Shown piece after piece: positions 7,844-16,046 of a stretch of 64,000 bases of DNA; within the stretch, counting starts at the first letter, position 1; each line of letters opens with the position of its first letter. Where the stretch lies: positions 1,285,001 to 1,349,000 of the forward strand of contig NZ_MDGP01000001.1 of NCBI RefSeq assembly GCF_001747095.1, read 5' to 3'. The position numbers were made by a program, and so were the translations under genes. The DNA is from Roseivirga sp. 4D4. GTDB lineage: Bacteria; Bacteroidota; Bacteroidia; Cytophagales; Cyclobacteriaceae. The notes under the pieces were generated by a model. The model worked only from the letters and a program-made list of their open reading frames with translations, ran no database searches and had not been told where the DNA came from.

Positions 7844-8674
7844 ATGGCAATAGATAGAATCATTATACCAACAGATTTTTCTACTTGTGCCGATCGAGCA
7901 CTTGAGCTCGCACTCAGCATGGCCACTAAGGACCTATCCGAACTGATCATTTGCCATATCAACCCTGTAGCTGCAGGTGGTGATGCTATGTTTTTTATTA
8001 ACGCGGAAATTCTGGATAGAACAGAAAAAGAAGTTGACCAGTCATTCCGTGAGCTTTTGGATAAGTTCCCAAAGTTGAAACAGGTCTCACATAAATTTGT
8101 GCAAACGACTGGGTTTTCGGTAGACAAAATTCGGGATGTTGCTGAGGAAGAAATGGCCGACCTCATGATTATGGGTACAAAAGGTCGTAACAATCGCATC
8201 GGGGAGTTCTTCGGCAGCGTAGCCTCAGGAATTATGAAGCGATCGGACATTCCAATACTGATTGTTCCAGAAAACGCTCAAGTAGAGTCTATCAAAAGCA
8301 TACTCCTTGCATTAGATTTTGAAGATGAACATCAGCAGGAGGGCACAAAGGTATTGAATGCTATTGCGACTACGCTACAATCGGAATTGCATATAGTAAA
8401 TGTAATCAAGGATCTAGCGCCTAGTGAAGTGTCTTTGAATCAAGCGCAAATGAGTCACTATGATGCTGAATTGCCCCATATTGATCATCATTATCACTTT
8501 GTAAATGATGATGACATAGAGCATGGTATCACCCAATATGCACTGGAAAATGAAATCCAGATGATCGCATTAATAGGTAGATCTTATCGCTTCATTGACA
8601 GACTTTTTCATAAAAGCCTATCTAAAAAGCTGAGTTATCATACCACGCTTCCACTTTTGGTCCTTCCAAAATGA
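7844..8674 (+). CDS. universal stress protein, tandem UspA domains
   Basis: The 276-residue third paralogue has RIIIPTDFSTCADRAL and the ATP motif GTKGRNNRIGEFFGS. The degenerate second domain contains YHFVNDDDIEHGI, and the C-terminus ends in HKSLSKKLSYHTTLPLLVL, closely matching the other two. Its stop overlaps the start of the next gene (ATGA at 8671-8674), so the two are translationally coupled. Confidence 0.93.
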   Translation: MAIDRIIIPTDFSTCADRALELALSMATKDLSELIICHINPVAAGGDAMFFINAEILDRTEKEVDQSFRELLDKFPKLKQVSHKFVQTTGFSVDKIRDVAEEEMADLMIMGTKGRNNRIGEFFGSVASGIMKRSDIPILIVPENAQVESIKSILLALDFEDEHQQEGTKVLNAIATTLQSELHIVNVIKDLAPSEVSLNQAQMSHYDAELPHIDHHYHFVNDDDIEHGITQYALENEIQMIALIGRSYRFIDRLFHKSLSKKLSYHTTLPLLVLPK

Positions 8675-9069
8675 AGCCGGAGAAGCTTGACCTCCCCTTC
8701 TATGAAAACTTGGCAAGACTCTTCTACGCCATGGCAACGGTAGACAACCACGTAAGAACTGTCGAGAAGCGGAAAATCAAGGAGATTATCGAAACTGAAT
8801 GGGACGACACCTCATCTTCGTTGGATAGTAATCAGGTAATGTATTCCCAATTGAAAGTATTGTTTGAAGAAGCCTTTGACAAGGAAGAAGCCTTCCAACT
8901 GTTTAAAGCCTATTTTTTAGCACACCGTGAAACCTTTACGAAAGATTTAAAGCGAAAAATCATGCACGGAGTGAATCAGATTGCGAATGCTTTTGGAGGA
9001 ACCAGTAAATCCGAAAGTGTGCTGGTCAGCAGATTATATTTTCTCATGTGGGGCACCCCAAAAACTTAA
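8671..9069 (+). CDS. TerB-like (tellurite-resistance fold) protein
   Basis: The 132-residue all-helical protein has no signal peptide. The segment LARLFYAMATVDNHVRTVEKRKIKEII resembles the D-x-H/V-x3-E core of TerB-like helical domains, which bind metal through acidic residues. The assignment is by fold pattern only. It overlaps the third usp gene by four bases and belongs to the same operon. Confidence 0.6.
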   Translation: MKPEKLDLPFYENLARLFYAMATVDNHVRTVEKRKIKEIIETEWDDTSSSLDSNQVMYSQLKVLFEEAFDKEEAFQLFKAYFLAHRETFTKDLKRKIMHGVNQIANAFGGTSKSESVLVSRLYFLMWGTPKT

Positions 9070-9073
9070 CCGA

Positions 9074-9433
9074 ATGGATGAGCATGTCAATGCCTATATA
9101 GAAAAGCAACAGTCTCCTCAGAGGGAAATCTGTTATGAGCTAAGGCGCATAATTCTGGAAGCACTTCCTGGTGTTCAGGAAGAGATGAAATGGGGAGTTC
9201 CTTCATATGATCACGGCAATTATTATATCGTAGCACTCAAAACCCATGTTAATATCGGTTTTGCACTCAAAGGTTTGTCCAAGGCGGAAAGGCTTCTACT
9301 CAAAGGAAAGGGGAAAACGATGAGACATCTTGAGGTTTTCAGTTTAGAGAAAATAGAAGAAAAGAGAGTCGTGAAGCTTATCCTTTTAGTACATGAGCGC
9401 ACTCAAGTCAGTTCGACTCAAAACAAACAATAA
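9074..9433 (+). CDS. DUF1801 domain protein
   Basis: The 119-residue protein has the YdhG-like DUF1801 pattern: the N-terminal VNAYIEKQQSPQREICYELR, the central ILEALPGVQEEMKWGVPSYD, then VALKTHVNIGFALKG and KGKTMRHLEVFSLEKI. The family is of unknown function. An upstream frame exists to 8981 inside the TerB-like gene, but the family start and the 4-base gap to that gene favour the ATG at 9074. It is the last gene of the hsp20-usp unit. Confidence 0.85.
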   Translation: MDEHVNAYIEKQQSPQREICYELRRIILEALPGVQEEMKWGVPSYDHGNYYIVALKTHVNIGFALKGLSKAERLLLKGKGKTMRHLEVFSLEKIEEKRVVKLILLVHERTQVSSTQNKQ

Positions 9434-9511
9434 AACTCATCTACTTTCTTAGGTTTAGTGATACTTCATTGTTGTCAAGAGGCAAGGCAATTTGACTTTG
9501 GCACCATGTGA

Positions 9512-9576
9512 TAACCAAGGTCAATTTCACAAATGACCTCAGTCATAGCATACTGATATTAAGACACTTAACTTAA
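9512..9576 (+). promoter_or_regulatory. operator pair and promoter for the 9639 lipoprotein
   Basis: The perfect box TGACCTCAGTCA (9534-9545) has TAACCAAGGTCA (9512-9523, one mismatch) exactly 22 bp upstream. TAACTTAA (9569-9576) starts 29.5 bp from the proximal centre. The predicted transcript begins near 9582, which rules out the ATG at 9576 and supports the start at 9639. Confidence 0.72.
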
Positions 9577-9638
9577 TGCCTTCATTAACGCAAACTGATT
9601 TATTGATCGAATCAAACGCATTATCAAAAACAAAAGAC

Positions 9639-10001
9639 ATGAAAAAAACAATCCAGTACTCAGCAATAATCTTGGCTTTGGGCTTACTAAGTTCTTGTGG
9701 AACAAGTGCGGCCTACATTAATAGCCAAACTTCGACTCAGGTACACCTTTCAAATAATAATTATGAAGTGATTAGCAGAGTTAGTGGAAGCTCAGAGGTT
9801 GCCTATGTCCTGATATTTGGAGGTATGAACAAAAAGCGTCTATATGAGAATGCCTACGCTGAGATGGTCAAAAAAGCAGAGTTAACCGGTTCCAGGGCTC
9901 TTGTGAACATTGTCACTGAAGAGCACATTGGTGGAGTTCCCCCATTTTATTATGAGCGGACCATAACAGTTAGTGCACATGTGGTCGAATTTACAAAATA
10001 G
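9639..10001 (+). CDS. small lipoprotein of unknown function
   Basis: The 120-residue protein begins MKKTIQYSAIILALGLLSSC, a clear lipoprotein signal with lipobox LSSC. The mature part contains VAYVLIFGGMNKKRLYENAYAEM and a C-terminal strand region, resembling small Bacteroidota lipoproteins of the DUF6567 type; this label is tentative. An ATG 63 bases upstream (9576) is in frame but falls before the predicted transcription start and would bury the signal peptide. It is monocistronic and faces a convergent usp gene. Confidence 0.8.
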   Translation: MKKTIQYSAIILALGLLSSCGTSAAYINSQTSTQVHLSNNNYEVISRVSGSSEVAYVLIFGGMNKKRLYENAYAEMVKKAELTGSRALVNIVTEEHIGGVPPFYYERTITVSAHVVEFTK

Positions 10002-10030
10002 CCAATCCAACCAAGCCGATTATTCGTACT

Positions 10031-10876
10031 CTATTTACCCTCTGGGATGCCCAGAACAGGTATTTCTGTAAACTTGATTACATCCTCAATAGTACTGCCG
10101 ATCGCTTCCCAAGAGTGGCGCTTGCCGTAAATTGGCATGGATACCATGTCGATTGCGTTATCATCACAGTACCTAAGCAGGCCTGTTTCAAACTTATAGG
10201 CATTGACGATATCGACTTGCTCCACTAAACCTTCAGGAATAGATTTGACATATTCATTCATCCTATTCTGGATTTCGTGAGACTCTCTGAAGGTGGCCGG
10301 TGTATTGACAAAAAACAATCGCAATCGCATATTGAATTTTTGAATGTGCTTTATCGCCTCTGCTAATTCACCTTTATGTTCTGAATCGAAATCAGAGACG
10401 AATACCGCCTTGTTCAAATCAGTCGGCATGTCTGTCTTCTTGGTCACAAAAACAGGCACATTTGTATGGTGAAGTACCCTCAAGGTAAACGAGCCAATCA
10501 GGAGCCCTTTGATTCCAGATCGTCCATGAGCCCCCATTATAATTAAATCGGACTCATAGTTTTCTGAGTGTCCCAAAATAGCTCTATACCCCTTGTTATA
10601 TACCATAAAGCTTTCAGCATGCACTCCTTTATCATGTAGCAAAGTAGTTCTATCGGCCAATTCTTTTCTAGTGATGCCCAATTGATCTTTCACCATAGCA
10701 TACATGGTTCCCTCCGATTTCTCAACCATTGAAACCCAATCCGGTGGAATATCCGCAATATGCAAGACATGTACTTGAGCACCTGAACGTTTTGCCAGAT
10801 CAGCACCAATGGCCAAGGCATGATCAGCCGTTTCAGAATAGTCTGTTGGTATTAGAATTTGATATTTTTCCTCCAT
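10031..10876 (-). CDS. universal stress protein, tandem UspA domains
   Basis: The 281-residue protein has ILIPTDYSETADHALAIG at strand 1 and the ATP motif GAHGRSGIKGLLIGSFT. The second domain lacks the motif and ends EIPVLGIPEGK. It is more distant from the three clustered paralogues. A perfect operator box (10931-10942) lies 60 bp upstream in the region shared with the divergent adaptor gene. The best leftward -7 candidate (TTGTTTAA, 10907-10900) is weak. Confidence 0.92.
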   Translation of the reverse strand: MEEKYQILIPTDYSETADHALAIGADLAKRSGAQVHVLHIADIPPDWVSMVEKSEGTMYAMVKDQLGITRKELADRTTLLHDKGVHAESFMVYNKGYRAILGHSENYESDLIIMGAHGRSGIKGLLIGSFTLRVLHHTNVPVFVTKKTDMPTDLNKAVFVSDFDSEHKGELAEAIKHIQKFNMRLRLFFVNTPATFRESHEIQNRMNEYVKSIPEGLVEQVDIVNAYKFETGLLRYCDDNAIDMVSMPIYGKRHSWEAIGSTIEDVIKFTEIPVLGIPEGK

Positions 10877-10930
10877 CTTTCTTCAATTTTAATTACACCT
10901 TAAACAACTAATAATGACAAGATTATAACA

Positions 10931-10996
10931 TGATGAGGATCATCTCATTTACTGATTTTAGTAGCGCTTTAATTGAACCTTGACTGCTTACTTATG
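10931..10996 (+). promoter_or_regulatory. operator and promoter for the efflux operon
   Basis: The distal box TGATGAGGATCA (10931-10942) is perfect. The 22-bp-spaced proximal site TGATTTTAGTAG (10953-10964) keeps only the left half. TACTTATG (10989-10996) starts 30.5 bp from the proximal centre and matches TAnnTTTG in all but one base. The ATG follows at 11028. The perfect box could also act on the divergent usp gene. Confidence 0.68.
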
Positions 10997-11027
10997 ACTA
11001 GTAAAACAAAGCGACTAAATTCTAATA

Positions 11028-12125
11028 ATGAAAAAGCAAGTATATCGGCTGATGTGTATTGGTGTTCCGCTCTTTGCACTTTCCTATTGCCAAAGAGCAG
11101 AGCAATCCTTGAGCCCAGAAGTGACTACACTGACTGAATCGGTATATGCTTCGATTACCGTCCAACCGGAGGACCTTTACAATGTCCACTCGTCCGTAGG
11201 AGGTATTATCAAGGATGTCTTAGTTGAAGAGGGTGATTCAGTCGCATACGAAACACCACTGATACAGATTAAGAGCACCAACCCTGAAATGAACTTAAGA
11301 AATGCACAACTGGCATTGGATTTAGCCAAGCGCAATTATGAAGGCAGGGCAAATGTCTTGAATGAAATCAGGGATGAGATTTCTATTGCCCAATTGAAAC
11401 TCGAGAACGATTCAATCAACTTTGTCAAGCAGCGAAATCTCTGGAATAAAAATATCGGTACACAAAATACCTATGAAACCCGGGAACTTGCCTACCTCAC
11501 GGCCAAGGCCAATCTTAATTTATTGAATAACCGACTCTTGAGAACAGAACAAGACCTGCTAACGAAATGGGAAGAAGCCCAAAACAACTATCGCAATGCA
11601 AAAAGCACTCAAGGTGATTACACAATAAAAAGTAGAATCGAAGGACGTGTCTATGAGGTAATGAAAGAGCCTGGCGAAATTGTAAATGTTCAAGAACCAT
11701 TGGCTGTCCTGGGAAATGCCAAGCAATTCATTATTGAAATGGAGATTGATGAAGTGGATATTACCAAGATAGTCCTTGGTCAGCGCACAATCATATCACT
11801 GGATGCTTATCCCGATGAAGTATTCAACGCTTTCATTAGCCAAATCTATCCCCGTAAAAACATGGCCACCCAGACCTTTAAAGTAGAAGCCAAGTTTTTA
11901 AACCCTCCTACTAAACTGTTTTCCGGACTTTCAGGAGAAGCTAACATCATAACAAGAGTGAAAGAAGAAGCTCTGGTAATCCCAAGAACATACTTAACAG
12001 ATAAGAATGAGGTTAAGACCGAGGATGGTTTGGTACCTGTCCAAACCGGACTTCAGAGCCTGGATCAGGTAGAAATTTTATCAGGTATTGATGCAACGAC
12101 AAAAATTTATCTCCCTAAGCAATGA
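11028..12125 (+). CDS. periplasmic adaptor (HlyD/RND-type membrane fusion protein)
   Basis: The 365-residue protein has an N-terminal export signal ending near a Cys (residue 21), a biotinyl-lipoyl-like half (GGIIKDVLVEEGDSV), a long coiled coil (residues about 90-190, NAQLALDLAKRNYEG onward), the returning lipoyl half (IKSRIEGRVYEVMKEPGEIV) and a beta-barrel domain. It should link the inner-membrane permease to an outer-membrane channel. Its stop overlaps the permease start by four bases. No outer-membrane channel gene is seen nearby. Confidence 0.92.
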   Translation: MKKQVYRLMCIGVPLFALSYCQRAEQSLSPEVTTLTESVYASITVQPEDLYNVHSSVGGIIKDVLVEEGDSVAYETPLIQIKSTNPEMNLRNAQLALDLAKRNYEGRANVLNEIRDEISIAQLKLENDSINFVKQRNLWNKNIGTQNTYETRELAYLTAKANLNLLNNRLLRTEQDLLTKWEEAQNNYRNAKSTQGDYTIKSRIEGRVYEVMKEPGEIVNVQEPLAVLGNAKQFIIEMEIDEVDITKIVLGQRTIISLDAYPDEVFNAFISQIYPRKNMATQTFKVEAKFLNPPTKLFSGLSGEANIITRVKEEALVIPRTYLTDKNEVKTEDGLVPVQTGLQSLDQVEILSGIDATTKIYLPKQ

Positions 12126-13381
12126 ATTGGTCAACGATACTTGGTATTTCTAAAACACACTTAAAGTCAAGAGTCAAGCAGTCCTCCATTGCCGCCTTAG
12201 GGGTCACATTCGGTATTGGCACCTTTATTACACTCGGCAGCTTTATGACGGGGCTCAACGGCTTGCTTGATGGTCTGATACTGAATCGTACCCCGCATAT
12301 TCATATTTATAACGAAATAGCCCCTTCAGAAGAACAGCCGATAACGCTTGCAGATGAGTTTGTGGATGGAATCAACATCATTCATTCGATCAAGCCGAAA
12401 AAAAGTCAACTCCGTATTCACAACGCCCTACCCTTGATTAATCACCTTAAAAACCAAGAAGGTGTCAGAGGGGTAATTCCACAGGTACAAGCTCAGGTAT
12501 TCTATCTAGCTGGTTCAATTGAGCTGAATGGCGTGGTCTTTGGGGTGGATGTAATGGAAGAAGATCGGCTATTCAACATAGGCGACTATATTATTGAAGG
12601 CAGTGTTCAAGACCTGGCCAGAAATAATAATGGAATTATTCTTGGGGCCGGACTGGCCAAAAAATTGTCCCTCAAAGTTGGTGATCGTGTACAGCTGAGT
12701 TCTGTCAATGGAGGCTTATTCCCACTCAAAATTGTAGGCTTCTATCAAAGCGGTCTTGCCGATATTGATAATGTTCAGAGCTATGTGAACCTGCCCACAG
12801 CACAACGCATTTTGGGAGAAGGCAAAAACTATATATCCGATATTAATGTGAAGCTCTTCGATATGGAAGAAGCCCCATTAATGGCATCACAAATCAGCAG
12901 CCAGTATAATCTTACTGCTATTGATATAAAAACCGCCAATGCTCAATTTGAGACAGGCACTCAAATCAGGAATATCATTACCTATGCTGTATCAGTCACC
13001 TTACTCATAGTAGCTGGCTTTGGGATATACAATATCCTGAATATGATGATCTATGAGAAAATGAATGACATTGCGATTCTCAAGGCAACAGGTTTTTCTG
13101 GTAAGGACGTAAAGATGATTTTCATAAGTCAAGCTCTGATTATAGGGTGCATTGGAGGTGTACTCGGCCTGATGATTGGTTTCGGGTTATCAGTGGGCAT
13201 ATCGTACATTCCTTTTGAGACTGAGGCGCTTCCAACCATCACTACCTTTCCAGTAAACAATGATCCGAGTTTCTACATCATCGGCATAACTTTCGCCTTA
13301 TTGGCTACCTTCTTTGCTGGCTACCTGCCCGCCTCAAAGGCTGAGAAAATTGATCCTGTGGATATAATTCGAGGACAATGA
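12122..13381 (+). CDS. ABC transporter permease, FtsX/MacB family
   Basis: The 419-residue protein has an N-terminal membrane segment (residues about 20-45), a periplasmic MacB-type core domain (about 50-270), three more membrane segments (VSVTLLIVAGFGIYNILNMM, the region near residue 340, and the C-terminal FALLATFFAGYLPA), and the FtsX ending KAEKIDPVDIIRG. Such proteins act mechanically in export or lipoprotein release. The gene overlaps both neighbours by four bases, forming a coupled adaptor-permease-ATPase operon. Confidence 0.93.
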   Translation: MNWSTILGISKTHLKSRVKQSSIAALGVTFGIGTFITLGSFMTGLNGLLDGLILNRTPHIHIYNEIAPSEEQPITLADEFVDGINIIHSIKPKKSQLRIHNALPLINHLKNQEGVRGVIPQVQAQVFYLAGSIELNGVVFGVDVMEEDRLFNIGDYIIEGSVQDLARNNNGIILGAGLAKKLSLKVGDRVQLSSVNGGLFPLKIVGFYQSGLADIDNVQSYVNLPTAQRILGEGKNYISDINVKLFDMEEAPLMASQISSQYNLTAIDIKTANAQFETGTQIRNIITYAVSVTLLIVAGFGIYNILNMMIYEKMNDIAILKATGFSGKDVKMIFISQALIIGCIGGVLGLMIGFGLSVGISYIPFETEALPTITTFPVNNDPSFYIIGITFALLATFFAGYLPASKAEKIDPVDIIRGQ

Positions 13382-14079
13382 ACACTGATACACCATATGT
13401 ACTCGAAGCTCGAAATATCAACAAGTATTTCAGAGAGCCAGTACTTTTTCATGTATTGAAGGATATCAGCTTTGGCATTAAGCCTGGTGAATTTGTATCA
13501 ATCATGGGCAAGTCAGGCTGTGGTAAGTCTACTCTGTTGTACATTTTATCTACAATGGATACAGACTATGATGGCAGCCTGCTACTCAATGGTGAAGAAC
13601 TTTATGGAAAGTCAAATAAGGAACTCTCCGTGGTCAGAAATGAGCATATAGGCTTTGTATTTCAATTTCATTACTTGCTTCCTGAGTTCACCGTTCTAGA
13701 AAATGTTATGCTTCCTGCGAAGAAATTGGCAAAGAAGTCTTTAGCAGAAATAAGAGAAGATGCCATGCAAAAGCTAGACCTCTTAGATATTGGAGATTTA
13801 GCGGATAAACTAGCCTACAGAATTTCCGGTGGAGAAAAACAACGTGTGGCTATAGCACGAGCTTTAATCAATGAACCAACTATCATTATGGGCGATGAAC
13901 CTACCGGAAACCTGGATAGCAAGAATTCTGATAATGTATTTGACATTCTCAAACAACTCAGCGATCAAAAAGGGATGTCACTACTGGTGGTCACACACGA
14001 CCTGGACTTTGCACAGAAAACTGACCGAATCATTGAGATGGCTGATGGCCAGATCAATGGGAACGCCTATCGAGCATAA
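13378..14079 (+). CDS. ABC transporter ATP-binding protein, LolD/MacB type
   Basis: The 233-residue ATPase has Walker A GKSGCGKST (residues 44-52), Q-loop FVFQFHYLLPEFTVLENV, signature ISGGEKQR (149-156), Walker B IIMGDEPTGNLDS (from 169) and an H-loop VVTHD. It powers the FtsX-type permease encoded just upstream. The last codons lie in a GC-rich inverted repeat (14059-14087) that may end transcription before the convergent CBS gene. Confidence 0.95.
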   Translation: MNTDTPYVLEARNINKYFREPVLFHVLKDISFGIKPGEFVSIMGKSGCGKSTLLYILSTMDTDYDGSLLLNGEELYGKSNKELSVVRNEHIGFVFQFHYLLPEFTVLENVMLPAKKLAKKSLAEIREDAMQKLDLLDIGDLADKLAYRISGGEKQRVAIARALINEPTIIMGDEPTGNLDSKNSDNVFDILKQLSDQKGMSLLVVTHDLDFAQKTDRIIEMADGQINGNAYRA

Positions 14080-14087
14080 GGCGTCCC
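14059..14087 (+). terminator. possible hairpin terminator at the end of the efflux operon
   Basis: GGGAACGCCT and AGGCGTCCC form an inverted repeat with one bulged base around a 10-base loop. It spans the stop codon of the ATPase gene. Only a weak T-rich stretch follows, so termination is a guess. Confidence 0.4.
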
Positions 14088-14098
14088 ATAAACCTTCT

Positions 14099-14518
14099 TT
14101 ATATCCTCTGCTTACTTTTCTTATTAGGTGTAGGCGGATTTTTCATCACAAATTTATGATCGTCAAGCAGTGCCAATAAGTCGAATGAACTAATAATGCC
14201 AACAATCTCCTTCTCGTGTGTCACTATCAGGTGGTGAAAGTGGTGTTTACGCATCACTTTGGCAGCCACTGAAACGTCATTGTATGCAGGAACCGTATAC
14301 ACATGACCGGACAGGAGTTGACTCACTTGAGAACTATCACCCGGGTTGATCTTAAAATCATTTGTGGTTACGATACCCACCGGTTCGTTATCAGAATTCA
14401 CCACAGGAACACAGCTGATTCTATTTTTGGTCATCATTTCCTTGACATGACCGATTGACTTATGTGGTTCTGTAGTTACTACATTTTTGACCATTAAGTC
14501 GGCTATCTTAATATTCAT
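14099..14518 (-). CDS. stand-alone CBS-domain pair protein
   Basis: The 139-residue protein consists of two CBS repeats: MVKNVVTTEPHKSIGHVKEMM to VGIVTTNDFK, then GHVYTVPAYNDVSVAAKVMRKH to IVGIISSFDLLALL. Such proteins sense adenine nucleotides and are common in stress and low-energy gene sets. The C-terminus is short and basic. It has an operator promoter at 14536-14601, with a leader of only about 12 bases. Confidence 0.92.
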   Translation of the reverse strand: MNIKIADLMVKNVVTTEPHKSIGHVKEMMTKNRISCVPVVNSDNEPVGIVTTNDFKINPGDSSQVSQLLSGHVYTVPAYNDVSVAAKVMRKHHFHHLIVTHEKEIVGIISSFDLLALLDDHKFVMKNPPTPNKKSKQRI

Positions 14519-14535
14519 AGGCTTTTTAATTTGAC

Positions 14536-14601
14536 TAAAGCTACATGATCAAATAGCCTGCAGCACCTGAGATCGCTTAGCTGAATAGGTGATTTATATC
14601 A
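14536..14601 (-). promoter_or_regulatory. operator and promoter for the CBS gene
   Basis: The perfect box TGATTTATATCA (14590-14601) is distal. Exactly 22 bp closer, 14568-14579 is a degenerate site. TAGCTTTA (14543-14536, minus strand) starts 30.5 bp from the proximal centre. This is the same perfect-distal, weak-proximal layout as the efflux operon. Confidence 0.65.
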
Positions 14602-14629
14602 GTTCCGTAAACACAGTCATAGACTTAGC

Positions 14630-14694
14630 TGATGCTTGTCAACCTCTTCCCTAACATCTGTCATTGCCTAGCGATAACTTTCAAAATATCTTGT
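14630..14694 (+). promoter_or_regulatory. operator pair and promoter for the eRF1-like gene
   Basis: TGATGCTTGTCA (14630-14641, perfect) and TAACATCTGTCA (14652-14663, one mismatch) have centres 22 bp apart; a third degenerate site (14608-14619) lies another 22 bp upstream. TATCTTGT (14687-14694) starts 29.5 bp from the proximal centre, predicting a leader of about 11 bases before the ATG at 14711. Confidence 0.72.
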
Positions 14695-14710
14695 ATCAAA
14701 AGCTAATAAA

Positions 14711-15121
14711 ATGGAAAGAGTAACAGGGATATGGCTGGATTTTGATCAGGCATTTATTTATCACCTCCAAAAGGGTAAGAATGATTTTGTGATTGTCGAT
14801 TCTGAGGTTGAGCATTTCCATTTGGTTGGAGGCTCTGGAAGTTCGACACCCTATGGACCTCAAGAGGCTGTTTCAGAAAAGAAACATCTGGAACGCAGAA
14901 AGCACCAAACCAAGAACTACTACGATAGGATCCAAGCGCACTTAAAAGGAAGCCTGGAAGTAATGATAACAGGACCTGCTGAAGCCAAGGTAGGGTTGCT
15001 TAATCATTTGGATAAAGCGAATGACCGCACGTTTAACATACACCCCATTGGTAGGGCCGATAAGATGACAACCAATCAGATAAAGGCTGCCATCAGGGAT
15101 TTCTATAAACAGCGAAGTTAA
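14711..15121 (+). CDS. eRF1-domain-1-like / host-attachment-like protein
   Basis: The 136-residue protein begins RVTGIWLDFDQAFIYHLQKG, which resembles the small family annotated as translational-machinery or host-attachment proteins related to eRF1 domains. The middle (KHLERRKHQTKNYYDRIQAHLKG) is basic and helical, and VMITGPAEAKVGLLNHL resembles the eRF1/Pelota ligand-loop region. It may touch ribosomes under stress; this is inference. It is convergent with, and 2 bases from, the second hsp20 gene. Confidence 0.65.
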   Translation: MERVTGIWLDFDQAFIYHLQKGKNDFVIVDSEVEHFHLVGGSGSSTPYGPQEAVSEKKHLERRKHQTKNYYDRIQAHLKGSLEVMITGPAEAKVGLLNHLDKANDRTFNIHPIGRADKMTTNQIKAAIRDFYKQRS

Positions 15122-15123
15122 AA

Positions 15124-15576
15124 TTAAGTCACCTTAACTTTAACCCTAGGCTTCTTCTTTACCTCACCATTATACGGCAGGTAAATCTTAAGTAATCCAT
15201 CTTTGAACTTTGAACTAATGCGGTCTCTGTCAATATCAGGCTCTAGCTGGAAGCTTCTTCCCAGTATGTCATAATCTAAGTTTTCAGAATCATTGACTTC
15301 TCCTTTCATGTCCTTCTCCGCTAAAACTTTTAATAAATCTCCTTCTACGAGAATCGTGATTTCTTTTTTGACAAAGCCTGGTAAGGCCATTTCGATTTCA
15401 TAGGTTTTAGACGTTTTCTTAATGTTAGCAGGTATCTTGGGCGCGATCCAACTATCATCAAAAGCGTTGCGTCCCAGGAAGTGCTCTCCATCAAAGAAAC
15501 TTCCATAAGCATCCCCTATCCTGTGAAACGGACTACTCTTTATTCTTCTCCATCTTGGGTTTCTATCTCGTTGCAT
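15124..15576 (-). CDS. Hsp20/alpha-crystallin family protein (second copy)
   Basis: The protein has the alpha-crystallin domain from about PANIKKTSKTYEIEMALPG to FKDGLLKIYLPY and a basic N-terminus. The frame is open to an ATG at 15618, but the predicted -7 element (15613-15606) lies inside that extension and places transcription near 15600, so the ATG at 15576 (MQRDRNPRW) is chosen, giving 150 residues, close to the 151 of the first Hsp20. It should be a holdase. The sequence differs clearly from the first copy. Confidence 0.88.
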   Translation of the reverse strand: MQRDRNPRWRRIKSSPFHRIGDAYGSFFDGEHFLGRNAFDDSWIAPKIPANIKKTSKTYEIEMALPGFVKKEITILVEGDLLKVLAEKDMKGEVNDSENLDYDILGRSFQLEPDIDRDRISSKFKDGLLKIYLPYNGEVKKKPRVKVKVT

Positions 15577-15605
15577 ATTTCTGTGTTTAAGTCTTTTCTT
15601 CCCTC

Positions 15606-15670
15606 CGAAATTAGACACTGAGTACCCAGAAGCCTATGATGCGAGTCAACCTCCTGGGTGATTGTAGTCA
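15606..15670 (-). promoter_or_regulatory. operator pair and promoter for the second hsp20
   Basis: TGATGCGAGTCA (15637-15648) and TGATTGTAGTCA (15659-15670) are perfect boxes, centres 22 bp apart. TAATTTCG (15613-15606, minus strand) starts 29.5 bp from the proximal centre. The distal box overlaps the stop codon of the upstream small membrane-protein gene. Confidence 0.78.
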
Positions 15671-16015
15671 CTTTCGAAAGTATTGGCTGACATGAAATAG
15701 GACCCCGAGAAGGATTAGAGGTGTGGCGACCATTGCAAGTGATGAAGCAGAGAACTCGTCCATAAAGAAAGCATAAAAGAAACCTCCCATGATAAAGAGC
15801 GTTCCACCAATGCGGGCCTTTCGCCATGAAATGGCTGTAATGATTAAGAGGACAAAAACTGGGAATAGGTAGACGATGAAGGGTGAATTCGATATGCCAT
15901 CAGTCGCTGCTTCCTGATATGCCTCGATGGCAAAGACTGATAACACGACCAATAAAACCATCGATAATAATCGAGGAGTGTAAAACAGAAAAGGTCTATC
16001 TATGCGATTGCTCAT
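15668..16015 (-). CDS. small four-segment membrane protein, unknown
   Basis: The 115-residue protein has about four membrane segments separated by short loops (LLSMVLLVVLSVFAIEAY; FIVYLFPVFVLLIITAISW; GGTLFIMGGFFYAFFM; LAMVATPLILLGVLFHV). It resembles small unannotated Bacteroidota membrane proteins, possibly DUF7670. It follows the dodecin gene by 31 bases on the same strand and is probably co-transcribed with it. Confidence 0.75.
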   Translation of the reverse strand: MSNRIDRPFLFYTPRLLSMVLLVVLSVFAIEAYQEAATDGISNSPFIVYLFPVFVLLIITAISWRKARIGGTLFIMGGFFYAFFMDEFSASSLAMVATPLILLGVLFHVSQYFRK

Positions 16016-16046
16016 AATTATTTTAAGTATGAGGTACTAGGTACAT

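Noticed and set aside
8981..9073. N-terminal extension of the DUF1801 protein
   Set aside because: It lies wholly within the TerB-like coding sequence in another frame.
9498..9512. Sigma-54 type promoter (TGGCAC) near 9499
   Set aside because: The TTGC element is missing at the required distance.
9604..9614. TGAT-CGA-ATCA palindrome downstream of the 9534 operator
   Set aside because: The spacer is 3 instead of 4 and it does not fit the 22-bp phase or the -7 spacing, so it is not counted as an operator.
10900..10910. -7 element for the minus-strand usp gene
   Set aside because: TTGTTTAA is present at a suitable distance but lacks the A at position 2; I do not list it as a promoter.
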